Below the pieces are notes generated by a model. The model saw only the letters and a list, made by a program, of their open reading frames with translations, was not told where the DNA came from and made no database searches. A program made the translations under genes and the position numbers. Below, in pieces: positions 1-12,108 of a DNA stretch of 64,000 nucleotides (its first letter is position 1; each line of letters begins with the position of its first letter). Origin of the DNA: Serinus canaria (taxonomy: Eukaryota > Chordata > Aves > Passeriformes > Fringillidae); contig NC_066323.1 in NCBI RefSeq assembly GCF_022539315.1, positions 8,917,219 through 8,981,218 on the forward strand, given 5' to 3'.

Positions 1-3000
1 TACTATCCACAGTGTTTATCCCTGTTACCAGCTGTAACACTCCTTGAGAAACAAATAAATGCAAAGAAGAGCTGCAGTGCAGGTACCAACAGTGCTGCAG
101 AGCCTCTCTCCCCAGTGGGCAGAGGGACACTGCAGAGGACCTGTGCTCTTCCTCCCTTATCAGCCAAAGGAAGGGTGCCACATTTCTGAAGGGGCAGCCA
201 AAATTACAAATCTGACCTTCAACAACTTGGATCAGTTGCAGTTGAGGTCCTGTGCTGAAATAACAAGATGCAAATTTGAACTGAAAGCTTCATTGCATTC
301 ATTTGCCTGCAAGAGCAAAGTTCACTAACTCTGCCCTGCAAGGGAAGCAAGTGAGCACTAATTGTCTCTGCCAATGCAGAGCATCCTGGCTGGCCCCCTC
401 TGCTCCCTTTCAGCCTTGTGGGAGGGGCAGCCCTTCAAAGGGACCTCGGCAGAGAAAGGGTCTGATGGGAACCTCATGAAGCTCAAAGGGAAAAACAGTG
501 CCCTGCACACAGGGAGAAATAGCCCCATGCAGCAGCACAGACTGGGGAAGAACCAGTTGGAAAGCAGCTTGGCAGAAAAGGATGTCCTGAAGGACAAGCT
601 AAACATGAACCAACAAAATGTCACTGCAGCAAAGGCGGCCAAGAGCCTCCTGGGCTGCAGTAGGAGAAGTGTTGCCAGAAGGCTAAAGGATGCATTCCTT
701 CAATCCTTCCCCTCTGCTTGGCACCTGTGAGATCACCAATGGAGTGCTGGGTCCAGTTCTGGGCTCCCCAGTAGCAGGGAGATGGCAACAAAGGGCTGCA
801 AGTTTGCTGAAGGGCCTTGACAATGATTAAGAAATCAGAGCATCCAACCTACAAGGAGAGGCTGAGAGAGCTGGGACTGTTCAGCTTTGAGAAGAGAAGG
901 CTCAGGCAGGGAAACCTTTTCAGTGTGAAAATACACCTGAGATAGGGAGTAAAGACAGCAAGATAATTTCTAGTGGTATCCAACGGGACAAGAGACAATG
1001 GGCACAAAACACAGGAGAATCTACTTGAAGGGAAAACCACAGGTTTTTCTGAACCCCAGAACATGCTCCTCAGAGGGGCTGTGGAATCTTCATCTTTGGA
1101 GCTATCCAAACCCCAAATGGGCACAGCCCTGAGCAGCCTGCTCCAGCTAACCCTGCTTTGAACAGTGGGGTTGGAGTACCTGATCTCTAGATCTGCCTTC
1201 CAAGCTGAACAATCTGATGATTCTTTCAGAGTTTAGCCCTGCTCAGCTGAAGTCAGTCAGTTTCTGCTCCTCAGAACACATCCATCTTGTAGATATTTCA
1301 GAGTTCCCTGCCACAACACCCTTTCTCTGCTCAGTATTTTTAGCTCATTGTTTTGTATTTTGCCAGCTGAGAAACTGCAGTTTGTAATTTTACCTTCAGC
1401 TTCATATTTCTTCTTAAAAGTGAATACAATGTCCTGTTTATAATAATAAAATCACTAGCTGGCGGGATGACATCAAATGGAAAAAGAGAAAGCAACTGGA
1501 AAATTTAGAGCAAGCAATTTTGAGTGCCAAGTTTCACATTTGTAACAGTCCAGCGGAGGTCAACAGGCTCGCTTATTATTAGGCAAATGGTAAAGAAATA
1601 GATATCCTCTAGTTCTTCCATGTGAGACTATATAAACCATCTCTACTTGAACAGGTTCTAACACTTTCCAAAAAAGTGATGTTATACATTTTCCACAGTA
1701 ACACCAACAATGGGAGACAAGCAAAAGGCAGAATTGCTTTGCAAAGAACAGCCTTTTTTCTCTCTCCAATATTTAGGTTTTTGTTTCCCACTATGATTGG
1801 ACTTTCCTGGCTTTACTTTCTTGTCCCAGTTAAGCAGTAAAGGAAACAAAAAGATATGAATGAAATTAGAAACATTTGGAATGAGTCTTAGAAATAGATT
1901 TTGGGTTTCTTAGATTCCTGGCTAGACCTCTTCAAATGGCCTCCTCCTGCCTCTGCCCCCATCTCCTGCACCCACCTCTGAAATTTGTATTTCCTTCTTT
2001 GCCCTCACCCCTCTTTTCTTCAGGGGCTACATTTTGTCCCAAAGCAAACACGGAAATGAAAATTACATGTTGTAACGCTGGAAAAGACCAGAAAGTGGTT
2101 GAAACTTTGCACCCATCAACATTTGTCTCTATGACATTAATCCTCCAAAGTTTCCCTAAAAGCAGAAACCAAACACTTCTCAAACTTCTAATGAAACAAA
2201 TACCATCTCCAGTCAACCTGAATAACAAAATGAGCACTCCAGTCCTATCTGTATTATCATATTTTAAGTCTCTGGAAGGGAAGGTTCCTCAGCCACACAT
2301 TCTGTTAATTCATGAACCCTCATGCTCTCTCTAAAATTCATTGCAGGATGCAATGCCAACACCTAATACTTGCCCAGTGCTTTTCATTACAAGTTTTGGG
2401 TGCTCTTTAGAAACAAGTAAGCTGGGAATGCCTGTGAAATACTTGTCTAATTTTACAAATAAACCCATGCAGGTGAGAAACAGATGTCCATGGCAAAACT
2501 GTGTAAAAGTGGCAGAGCAGAGTGCTAAGCCAGTTAAATCATGTCAAAGCCGTCCACAAGGTTTGGATCTTTTCTGCCTTAAGTAATATTGAAATATTAT
2601 GTAAACCTCTCTTTGTGAGCTATTACTGGAGAAGTGAAGGAAAAAAAAAAGATCTCTTGGAAGCAATTCTACACAGGCTGTGTAGGTGAGATCACAGTTG
2701 CTGTCCAAATAGAATATGCATGGCAAGAACAGGCTTCCTGTAAAACTGGAAGACTTGCAGGAACATCAAGGAACATATTTACAAGATGGCATGGTTAAAA
2801 TGCCTTTCCCTCTTGCCCAGCCTCAGCAGCTTGGTGAAACACATTGTCTCACTTGCATCTGTAACCACACTCACAAACACCTCTGGTGCAGGGCGCTCTC
2901 TGCACGCTCCAAACTCTGACTCCCAGACCACACCTCGGACACTGCTCAGCAGAACACACAAACTGCCTTTGGAGGAGGAAAGGGTCACTTCCCAAGACGA

Positions 3001-5344
3001 AAGGAAACAAGGAAAAGTTATCTCAGGAAGAGGAAACAGACAAAAATACAAGACATCTTTTGGGTCTCAGTTCCAAATCCAAATCAAACTTTTATAGATG
3101 ACACTGGAAAATTTACAGCCCTATATTACAGAACTGCAGAGGATTTACTAGAGGTGAAAGTATTTTAAGCTAAACTCTAATGTGTTTACTATAGTCAAGC
3201 AAGCAATGTGTAAATTAGATTAGGTATATACAAGTGTTAACATGGCTGTTTTAGGAGAAAATATGAGGTTTTATTTCACTGTAATGAATTTATATCATAC
3301 TCTCAGACTACTGCACAGTAATCTGGGAAGCCTGACAGATCACCATGCACAAAACGCAGCAAAGATGGGCACTCACATAGGCAGGTGTGTGAGATCCCCT
3401 GGGAAACAAGGCATAACTCAGATGTGCACCCAGAACAGACACCCAAGTTCAGGTGTGTTCCTCTGGATGCCATCCTGGCCTGCATGGACTGGCCCTTTGT
3501 AGGACAGTGCAGACCACAGCACACTTACTGCTGACAATATGGAAGCTGATATCTAATAACAAGTTAAGACCAAGCTACCTGGGGACTTGTCAAAAACAAT
3601 CTTAAGGTCTTCTGGTCTCACTCATCAGAGATGCCAGCCAGGTCTCCAACTACCTGACACCACCTCCCTACCATTCACACTGCATTTACTAATAAAATTC
3701 ATCTTCTTTCTGGATAGACAAACCCCTTTCTGTGAGGAAATGACAAGGAAGACTCATCTGTATTTTATTTTCCATAACTAGAAGTCTCATGTTATCTCCA
3801 TATGTGTTTAGACCACAGACTGGTTAGTCAGCAGTGTGGCAGTTGACATTAAAAGGATTAGCAAATTAAGCTCAAATAATTGTCTTAAAAATTTTGACTG
3901 TTAAATGTTTATATTTGAGAGGATCAAAAGGAAATCTACTTTGTAGTGTGCACTGTGGTCAGGAAGGGGCAGAGAGGGATTTAAATGGCTTAACCGCAGA
4001 ACTGTTATCACCTTGATAAGTCCCAGTGTAATAATTCAGCAATAAAAGCAAGAAATGCACTTGGAATTTGTTTCCAAAACTGACTGTCTGACTGGAGACA
4101 AGTCAAGCTCTTTATTTGCTTAAAAGAACTCGGTCAGAAGAAACAGAGAAGGCTACTGAACTGTAGTCAAGAATATAAAAATAAGCACTTTCAAGTGACA
4201 TCTGAACAGCAGCATTCAGTGTCTACTTTTTTTTTAATGCTACCTGAAGCCTGCAGTGTGAGTCTGGTATCTGAGTGTTAGCATTAGTCAGTCAGGAGTG
4301 TGATTCTCTGCTGAATTATTCCACTGTATGGCACTGGAAATCCAGAAAGCTGAAACAGTAAGGAGGCTGCAGGCTTCAGAGCAGAATTAGATCCAAAGTA
4401 ACACCTGGTGTACAGGCACAGATACAAATACATTTTCAGCCTTGAAATAAAAATTGCTGCAGTTTATCAGCTTATCTGCTCAAATTGCTAATGTCCATAC
4501 CAGTAACACAGACAAATGAAGAGGAGCTTGCTGCATAAATACAGGTGTTTGTACCAGTGCAGTGTCCAGAGGCATCAGCCTCCTAGGGCTGCTTCACCTC
4601 AGCATAACACAAGACAGCAATGAATCTGCCAACTGAGTCAGGATGCTTCAGCATGAGCAAGGCTGGAAGCAGAACACACTGTCTCTTCTTAATAATGTAT
4701 TTATTGTTTGCCTGCATCATCCTTTATTGCAAAGTGAGGTTCTAAACAAATCATTTTTCTTTGGTCTTTAAATCTTTTCTAGTAAAGATGTCTCTAAAAT
4801 CTGACACTTAGAAGTGCAGCAAATCCACTGTTTTGGGTAGTCCAGCAATGTCAATGTCTGCCACTCAACAGGCTGTGAAGTTCTGAATGCTGGCTGGGAG
4901 CACCACTGAACTGCAGGGATGGCTGATGTGAGGTAGGTGGACAGTCTTTATCTGTCTTGAGTCTCAGAGTAAAAATGTCCCAGATCAATCATCTGCCAGG
5001 CATTCAGAAAATCTCTGCTATAAAACTACCACTAAAATGCATAATACATTCCAGACAAAATCATAATGCTTTCAGACTAGGAGCTGAACACCAAATTTTC
5101 AATTTTTAATAGCTCTTTTGAGAAAAAGCCTCTCTGTCTCACAAAATACTTCTCCAAGTAACTGATCTTCTGGGTTTGCCAGTACTTTCAAAAGCAGTTT
5201 CTTTCTATGCTTTCTAGCACAGCTAAGGTATAACATGATCCATGTTATAAAGTCAGTGCCTTTACAAAATGTGATGAAAGCAAAAAAAAATAGCACAACC
5301 CTGCACCAACCCAGGGAGTGTCAGATCATGCTTTTTCCTGTTAC
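1..5344 (-). other. DIS3L2: DIS3L2 intron downstream of exon F (partial)
   Basis: This is intron sequence following the exon F donor; the next exon lies beyond the window. I looked on the minus strand for the next expected piece, the start of the RNB domain with its conserved Asp cluster, and saw nothing matching. The stretch holds a CR1 fragment (about 430-1224), several short T or A runs, and a possible regulatory patch near 3960-4110 with an inverted pair of GATA-type motifs. The rest is ordinary non-coding sequence; open frames here are short and unrecognisable. Confidence 0.85.
430..1224 (+). mobile_element. CR1 LINE 3' fragment, 5'-truncated and decayed
   Basis: The stretch reads as the C-terminal end of a CR1 non-LTR retrotransposon reverse-transcriptase ORF plus its short 3' end. 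A frame at about 450-725 keeps remnants such as AEKGSDGNLMKL, then GRNSPMQQHRLG, then AEKD...KLNMNQQ...AAKAAKSLLGC. Beyond it, the DNA keeps the familiar CR1 phrases: gggtccagttctgggctccc near 750, gagagagctgggactgttca near 863, and a gttggagtacctgatctcta end near 1170. The tail near 1217-1224 resembles the usual CR1 terminal octamer repeat. Stops and frameshifts make it non-functional. It is truncated at the 5' end, as most CR1 copies are, and sits antisense to DIS3L2. CR1 is the dominant bird interspersed repeat and is also common in reptiles. The exact 5' edge is uncertain by some tens of bases. Confidence 0.92.
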
Positions 5345-5518
5345 CTTAAATCTCTTCTTTTGGCCAGCTCTCCTGGTGAGATAACCCAGGGCAGGTTCTG
5401 GGGAAGACATTCCAGGACTTCAGAGGAAAAGTCAGAGAAATCCACACCGTACTCTGTCAGGATCCCTTCCGATTCCGGCTCGATCTCTCCGGCCTGTCCA
5501 AGACTTTTGCACAACTGC
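5345..5518 (-). CDS. DIS3L2: DIS3L2 coding exon F (end of CSD2, entry to RNB domain)
   Basis: This 174-bp exon encodes about 58 residues with strong similarity to vertebrate DIS3L2, including [39 protein letters not shown] and LAKRRDLR. In this family (DIS3/Rrp44 relatives) the segment closes the second cold-shock domain and leads into the RNB nuclease domain. The acceptor is tctgcag before GCAGTT. Its first base completes a Gly codon with the two bases left by exon E. The exon ends AG with donor gtaaca, two bases into an Arg codon. The donor lacks the usual G at intron position 5, so it may be weak. The catalytic Asp cluster would begin in the next exon, outside the window. The open frame continues by chance about 105 bases upstream into the intron, but the splice site and phase fix the exon start here. 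Confidence 0.98.
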
Positions 5519-7981
5519 CTGCAGAAAGAAAGGGATGCTTTTTTAAAGTGTATAATAACTACTCTCATGTTGTTATTGTCCCCACAGAGAGGCTGCTGAG
5601 CCCTCAAATACACTCTTTCACCCATTCACTTCTCCCTGAGTTTTGGCAGAGGACTTAGCAGGAATTCAAACCATTCCATGACTTGTGTCTGCTGAAGATG
5701 CAAAACACTCACCAGGCACTACACTGGGCTGTTTTTGTGTATCTCATTTGAAGAAGATGTTTTAAATTATTAGGTTTTTGTGAAGGTAAAAAGTTTCCAA
5801 TTTTAGAGAAAAATGCATCCAAGAGGGATAAGAAAAGCATAGCTGTCCACACAGGCAGCTCTAGCATTACACACGGCTGCCTTGAGATCCTCCCTCCTCT
5901 CTCTTCACTCTCCTCACCACTGAAAAAGGTGACTCACCTATACTACCAAAAATACAGAATAGATTCACACCAAATACCAGAGAGCTCCACGGGGAGCTCA
6001 GTACCCAGCTCTCCATCCCAAAGGATACACAGCTCTGCCTGGGTAAACCCATGCCCTGTGAACACAGAGGTGTGAAGAACCCACACTGCCTCCCTGACAG
6101 GAATCACTCAACACGCCCACAGATCATCTTTCCAACCATTTTCAAAGCTCCTTACAGAACCTCAGCATTCCCAGTCATTTGTTCCCCCTCTCATGGCTAA
6201 GCAGAAGCCTCTGAACCCAGAGCTAACTGGAGAAGGGCCAACGATCTAGAAATAAGTCCCAGACAGGGGAAATTGTCCCCCCCATGCTAACAGGGCTTGA
6301 TGAAGTACTCTGCACACGTAAGGATGAAGTTGCTGATCTATTGTGCTTGGAGAAAGTTTCGATTTGCTCCAGTGCAAACCCCAGCATGGATCTGTCCAAC
6401 ATCTCTGGTGTCAAACAAGGCTCAGCTCTGGACACTGTGCAAAGCAGGACTCCAAAGGAGCGAGACATTTGCTCCCCCTCCAGCTGACTGCAAACATCCC
6501 ATGAGAAACCATGTCACACAGTGGCTCCCCCTGTCCCCTTTCTCACCTTTAGATTGCTCTACAGTACAGAGTTAAATTACTTTTTATTTTTTTAATATAC
6601 TGCCATTAGGCCAATGCACATTACAGTCAATAGAGATAATGTTTTTGACCCAAGAAGATTACAACTGAAATTAAGGTGAATCCATCAAAATATGACACAA
6701 AAGAGAGGGGCAATAACACAGCACAAAACCAGCCACTCTAATAAGTGTTTTTCCACTGCATAAAATACACAATCATTATATTGATCCTTCTGCTTTACTT
6801 CCAATAAGTGAGAACAGACACTAATTACTTTCCTAAATTAGGGCCAAAACAGTGCACTTGTTATTTGGACAAGCAAGACGGTCTCAAGGCTTCAAATGTG
6901 CCATAAACCCACAGAACAAACCCCAAACTCTCAGCACAAGCGAGCCCATCTTCTTTATGGGAGCAAAGCTCTTTCTTCACAATGGGAAGGGCTGTGTAAT
7001 AAACCTGTCACATTGTGTAATATGCTGGAAAGGATTGCTCACTTCATGGTGTGGTAAATTGTAGAGCTCCCATCGTCTAGCTTTAAAATAAAAATGAAAA
7101 CAAGGATAAAAGATATTTCCCTTTATTGTTTCAATTTTATGTGCAAACTGTATGGCAGAAATACGTGCGCATTTGGCATCGTGGCTGAATTCTCTATTCC
7201 TGCAGCTGGGTCCCAGTCTAATCCTTATTTTAATGTAAATAAATGAGGCATCAGTTTTATCTCCCTCTCTCTCAGCAGTAACCATAAAACAGAGAAATCA
7301 CCACTTCATTTCCAACGTCTGTTGCAGAGCTGGGACTGAGCAAGAAAGAGCCTGTGGGTTGACAGACCCACCAGCACTGCCAAGGATGGAAAAAACAAAA
7401 CAGGAAAAGAGAGGACACATTGCCCTGCCCAGCAGAAATGTCAAGAACTTGAGTCTTAGGTGTCCCTTCTCTTGGCAGGGTAGATCTGGGAAGTGCACCA
7501 GGAGGGTGGCTGGACATCTACAGGACAAGCCATAGAAAGCACCTCTGAATGCCAGAGTGCTTTCCAGCTTGCTCTTCAAACCCATGTTCCTCTTGATCCG
7601 TTTACTGAAATCAGATTACGAACTATAAGGGGTTTACCCAGAGGTTTGATATAGGACTAATATTTTTTTAATAGTAATTAACATTTGATTTACAGTGTTC
7701 CAGGGAACATTTCCCAAGTACCTTGAAATAAAAAGTGTATAACTGACTTTAATTGGGGCCATGTTACAGTCATGCAGGCATGATGACTTGCATCAGAGCA
7801 AAATCTGACAGGACAGCATGTGATCAAAGGTAATGCATATAGGATCACCGATGGCCCCACAGTAACAGCCAGGCTGCAAAATCATTCCTGGGGCTCCACG
7901 GCCACCAAGGGCAGCAGGAATAGTTCAAGAGGCTTATAAACAACCAGGGGCACTGGGCCCAGCAGTACTCAGACGTTCACT

Positions 7982-8014
7982 CCCAGGGAGTCACGGTGTC
8001 TGTGACACCCTGGG
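7982..8014. repeat. GC-rich inverted repeat (hairpin), 13-bp arms
   Basis: The arm cccagggagtcac (7982-7994) pairs with gtgacaccctggg (8002-8014) at 12 of 13 positions, around a 7-base loop. The single mismatch is A7989 opposite A8007. Below it, a two-base bulge is followed by a few more pairs (7974-7979 with 8017-8022, some G-T). The fold would be possible in RNA from either strand. The stem is shorter than a typical pre-miRNA, and no function is claimed. Confidence 0.6.
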
Positions 8015-8027
8015 CTTGCGTGCATCT

Positions 8028-8061
8028 CTTTTTTTTTAAATGTCAAAAGGTAAAAAAAAAG
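8028..8061. repeat. T9/A9 inverted repeat
   Basis: The arm ctttttttttta-type sequence at 8028-8038 (C, nine T, A) is the exact reverse complement of 8051-8061 (T, nine A, G). The arms are separated by 12 bases. It lies 13 bp after the GC-rich hairpin, so two stem-loop-capable sequences follow one another. Homopolymer arms arise easily by slippage, so this one may be chance. Confidence 0.5.
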
Positions 8062-9712
8062 TTACAATGGTTACAGACGTAAACATTTCTTCTCTGTGAC
8101 GCTGATGGGGGAGCATTACTTTGAATTCCTTGAATACCCTTGGATTGATGTCAGACATGGTGTAGAGTGCACTGACTGGAACATGCCATGGTTGGGGCAG
8201 AACAGGCTATTTCTCCCAATCAGCCATAGCTGCAAGATTGCTGAACTGCTCCAAGGTGCCCAGTCACCAGAGTCTAATCTGCCATGGATGTGCAACTGCG
8301 GCAGAGCCACCCCCAAGCTGCCATCTTCCCTCTCATGGTAACATTCATTATTGAGCCACCCATCTCTAGGAACATTTGAGCTCTCTCCACTCCACTTCAA
8401 CTCCACTGAACTGAAACTGGCCTGTGTGTTCCAAGGTTACATGATGAGAACTCTCCAAAAAGACAAAGCAGGAATACATAAGGCTTGTTTCTTTTGAAAA
8501 GCCAGGCAGGCTCCCACATTGGAGTGAATAACTTCCATTGGGAATGTTACACCCTGGCTCAGTTTCTCCTGGAGCAGATTTGTCCAGTCATCCTACATGG
8601 TAGGTTTCTCTCAGCAGCAGGAGAACACCCCCCAATAAGCCACCAGTCCTTAAGGAAGAAGCCCCACCATGGTGCTCCCACTGCCCAGGGCCTGGAGCTC
8701 AGACAAAGCTGCACAGGCCTGGGGAAGGCCACAGGTGCCAGTGGAGATGGTGAGAGGGCTGCAGGGCTGAGCATCAGAGGGGCAGAGAGCTGTGCCATGG
8801 AAGCCCACTGCATGAGAGCACAGTCTAGCCCTGCTCCACATCATGGAGCTGCCTTCCTTCAGCTGCCAGGCCATGTCCCATCGGATGGGGCTGTCCCACA
8901 AGGTTGTTAGTTGTGCCAAGGGAACAAAGCTTTACTGAGGGACACTCCCATCTGCAAGAAGGTGTTTTTTCAACAGAGCTACACCACTCAGTTGAGAGGA
9001 TTGAACCTTCCCTTGAGTCCTACACTGAACTACCCAAGGTATCTGGTTATTACCTCTCACACAAAATACACTTTTGAATTAAAAAAAAAAAAACCAGAAT
9101 AAAATGCCAGAGATGAAAAGAATTCCAGCCACTCAAGTGGCTTTGGAAAAAGCAGCAAGTGAAATAACACCCTGCAACATTTCATTTTATTGCAAAAGCT
9201 GGAACAAATCATGTCACCTCGACAGACCAATATCTGAGACCCCAAGCTAGAACGGTCACAAGCCCAATGTGACACAGTGGGAGTCGGTGACTCCATGCTT
9301 TTCTATTAGTTGTTTTTTTATATAGTCTCATCCATCATCACATGCAGGGACAAAAAAAAATTCCACCTTAACCATCTGCAAAAGTGCAGAGACATCTGGA
9401 CTAACACTCCAAACAACCCTGGGCTCCACACTGAAAACAGTCCCCAGAAAATAACAGTACATGGCAGTACTTGAAATATTTCTCTGGAAAAGGAGAATGT
9501 TTTGGAGCTAATTTGCTTTACCTGTTACCTGAAGCAGGTACAGTGATACATTTCACCGCCAAGGTAAAGTCACTTCACATGCAGGAGGGAGCACAGCAGC
9601 TCAACTCAGGGCATGGCCAGCATGACCTGGAGCCATGAGTTCCTCCTCACTCCTTCCCAGCACGGTCAGGGTGACAGGGTGGCCTTTGGAGGGGACAGTG
9701 TCATGCTGGTGA

Positions 9713-9725
9713 CCACCAGGTGGCA
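9713..9725 (+). promoter_or_regulatory. Candidate CTCF-binding motif
   Basis: The sequence ccaccaggtggca matches the vertebrate CTCF core consensus (CCASYAGRKGGCR) at every position. It lies in a GC-richer patch (about 9600-9860) in the E-F intron. A diverged similar segment follows about 85 bp later. Motif matches of this length occur by chance, and occupancy cannot be judged from sequence alone. Confidence 0.35.
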
Positions 9726-12108
9726 ATCATGACACAGAAACGCATCCCCCTCCCCAAGGGACCTCCAGGGACCCTCAGGTTGCCCCTGTGCAGGTGACCA
9801 CCCTGGGTGGCCAATGCCACCATCAAACTCTTGGCAGGGGCATCTCACTTCTCCACCCACACATGGTCACTGTGAAGACCAATCTGTGTCATTAACTGTG
9901 CTTGGAAACCTGGCACTGAATTTCCCAATGGAAAAGGAAAGCTGAGGAAGGTGCATGACCAGTCTGGGAGAGTTCAGCTGCAGGATGGAGAGTACCTAGA
10001 AACACCCAAGGCATCCAGGGGACACGACTGCCAACTCTGGAGGGAGTTTCCCTTGTCACACTTCCAGCAGACAGTGCAGGGCGATGACCAACAGGCTCTC
10101 TGTCCAGACACCTCCAACACCATGGTGGTGGTGCCAAAGGCATGTCAGGAACTTTGTGGGCATAAGTAAGGGGTGCACAAAAAAGTTCACAAAACAAAGC
10201 ATGTAAACAGCTGCAGATCACCTGCTCTTCTCTCCTTCAGGGGGGGCATGACCAGCAACACAACTCATTATAAACAAGGCAACACGGCTTATAAATGAGC
10301 TTAAAAACGAGCCCAAAAGCAAACAGAATCCTTTGGAACCTTCAAGAGGTTTCCTTGTCTTTCAGTGTTTAAACAAGCATTACTTATGGCTAAAAACAAA
10401 AGGGGTCACCAAAGTTTTATGCTCCCATCTCCACAAGGCACTTACTGAAGTGCAATCAACTCCCAGAGGAAACGACTATGTAGGAACACAATCATGGACA
10501 TTTGCTTTCCTGACAACACCCTTTACATCTTGGAAATGATCAAACCAGACAGATGAGAATATCCAATATTTTCAGAAGTACATATTAAAGACACACATTA
10601 GCCAATAAAAAATATACTAGCCCATCCTCCTAATTTCCCCTGTTTCTGCTGAAAGGGGGTTGTTCATGACAAGAAGCCAAGTACTACAATCACCCTCCAG
10701 TCTTTTCTCAGTTGGAGTCAAAGAAGACAAAGCAAATCTCTGCCAGTAAGAAACTTATTCTCAGTGAAGTTCACAGCACAGCCAGACCAAAGTTAAGTGG
10801 GGCTCAAAGGGAGGCCACTGCAGTTCATGCACTGCAGTTTATCTAGGAATCACTGAGTGACTTCATGGCTCACGTGGCTCTCAAGGAGCACACATGAAAC
10901 TTGCTATTACTGGGCACACAAATCAGCTAAAACTGATAAACTCTGTGAAATGTGGACTTGAGTTTAGTTTACTTTTACTTCTAGGGCTGATAGATCTGTG
11001 CCATCACACTTATTCTTAAAACAAGTTTTCTCTAAGTTTTAAGCTTTACCAGCAGTTTGAGCTGAGGACCCCTAAACCTGCAGAGCTGATACTGTACATC
11101 AGCTGTGCTACCCCATCAGAACTGCTTTGCAAGGGGAAGAAAAAATTGCATTTTATGAAAAACTCCCACTACTGCGCATGCTCCAGATTACATCCAGATG
11201 CACCTGTAAAATCTGACCACAGCATGGCCACATTATGAACTCTGGATTACCAACTAAACCAGGACTAAGTATTCCCAAGATAACTAAATAGATTGACCAA
11301 CATCCTCCATTTCTTATTGAGACCCATTCAATAGAAACAGCGTGGCCACTCCAGGTGGGAGTTTGGCACCCTACAGCAGTTCCAAAGAAAAAAGTGGAAA
11401 TGCTGAAAACCACTGTCTTCTTCACGGAGAGGCAAAATAAACTTGCAACCTGGATCCAGCCCAGCACAGGCCATTTGTGTAGCACTGGCTTAAAATTTCC
11501 TTCTTCACAGCACTGCCAGCAATTTGAACTCTGGACAGTGATGACTTTACACTGCCTGATGAAACACACAGAGTACAACACCCTTCTCACATGCTTCAGG
11601 AGGGAATGAATCTTCTCTTGATTTCTACTATTCCTCCTCGTACCAATGCAACTTTAAAACCACAAAAATCTGTGACTTCTTTCTAATTCTTACCAGCAAA
11701 GGCATAAAAACTAAAGATGAGCCTCACAGCCACTGATCTTCCCTGGGCAGAAGGGAAATGTCTGCACACTGTGTACTACTCTTCCACAGAGGGAGGAAAG
11801 ACAGGGAGGCTGCCAGCACCCCATGGTGCTTGTGCTGGTCAGGCTGAGCACGTGTGTTCCCCCTAGACCATGCACTCATCAATGCTGTGATGCACTAGCA
11901 CTGAAGCAAGCACTCGAAGAACTTAACATTTATGAGATTAAGTAATGATGAGCTGCCCTTCATCCCCACATGATTTATCCACCAGAGGGACACAAGGCAA
12001 GCAGCTTGTTAACAGATTTCTGCCTCTACTGTTTGTAACAAATTAAATGAAAACAAAAATTCCATCTAGAAATGTCAGCCATCTCTAGTTCTAATGGCAG
12101 CCACATAC

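Larger units (their letters stand above)
5519..12108 (-). other. DIS3L2: DIS3L2 intron between exons E and F
   Basis: This is a 6.6-kb intron with an intact donor (gtatgt) at its 12108 end and acceptor (tctgcag) at its 5519 end. I see no other gene in it. It contains an AT-rich patch with SOX- and OTX-like motifs near 7080-7260, two adjacent inverted repeats at 7982-8061, and a CTCF-like motif at 9713 within a diverged pair of short similar segments. An unrecognised 145-codon minus-strand open frame at 11153-11590 has no family resemblance I can name. Short A runs occur near 9080-9092 and 9350. Confidence 0.9.

Noticed and set aside
362..730. 122-codon plus-strand open frame as a host gene
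   Set aside because: Its second half is plainly the CR1 reverse-transcriptase C-terminal remnant, so it belongs to the mobile element.
5519..5625. Open frame extending exon F upstream to an ATG
   Set aside because: The codons beyond 5518 are intronic. The acceptor site, phase with exon E and family similarity all start the exon at 5518.
7909..7922. Second CTCF-like motif (ccaccaagggcagc)
   Set aside because: The core needs a one-base shift to fit the consensus and misses key G positions.
8485..8910. 141-codon plus-strand open frame
   Set aside because: No homology, no splice context, and overlapping open frames on the other strand. It is a GC-richer stretch with few stops.
11153..11590. 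145-codon minus-strand open frame in the E-F intron
   Set aside because: No recognisable domain. If it were an exon, it would break the continuous DIS3L2 phase between E and F.
12075..12108. Extension of the exon E frame to a stop at 12075
   Set aside because: The gtatgt donor and phase match with exon F end the exon at 12109; the rest is read-through.
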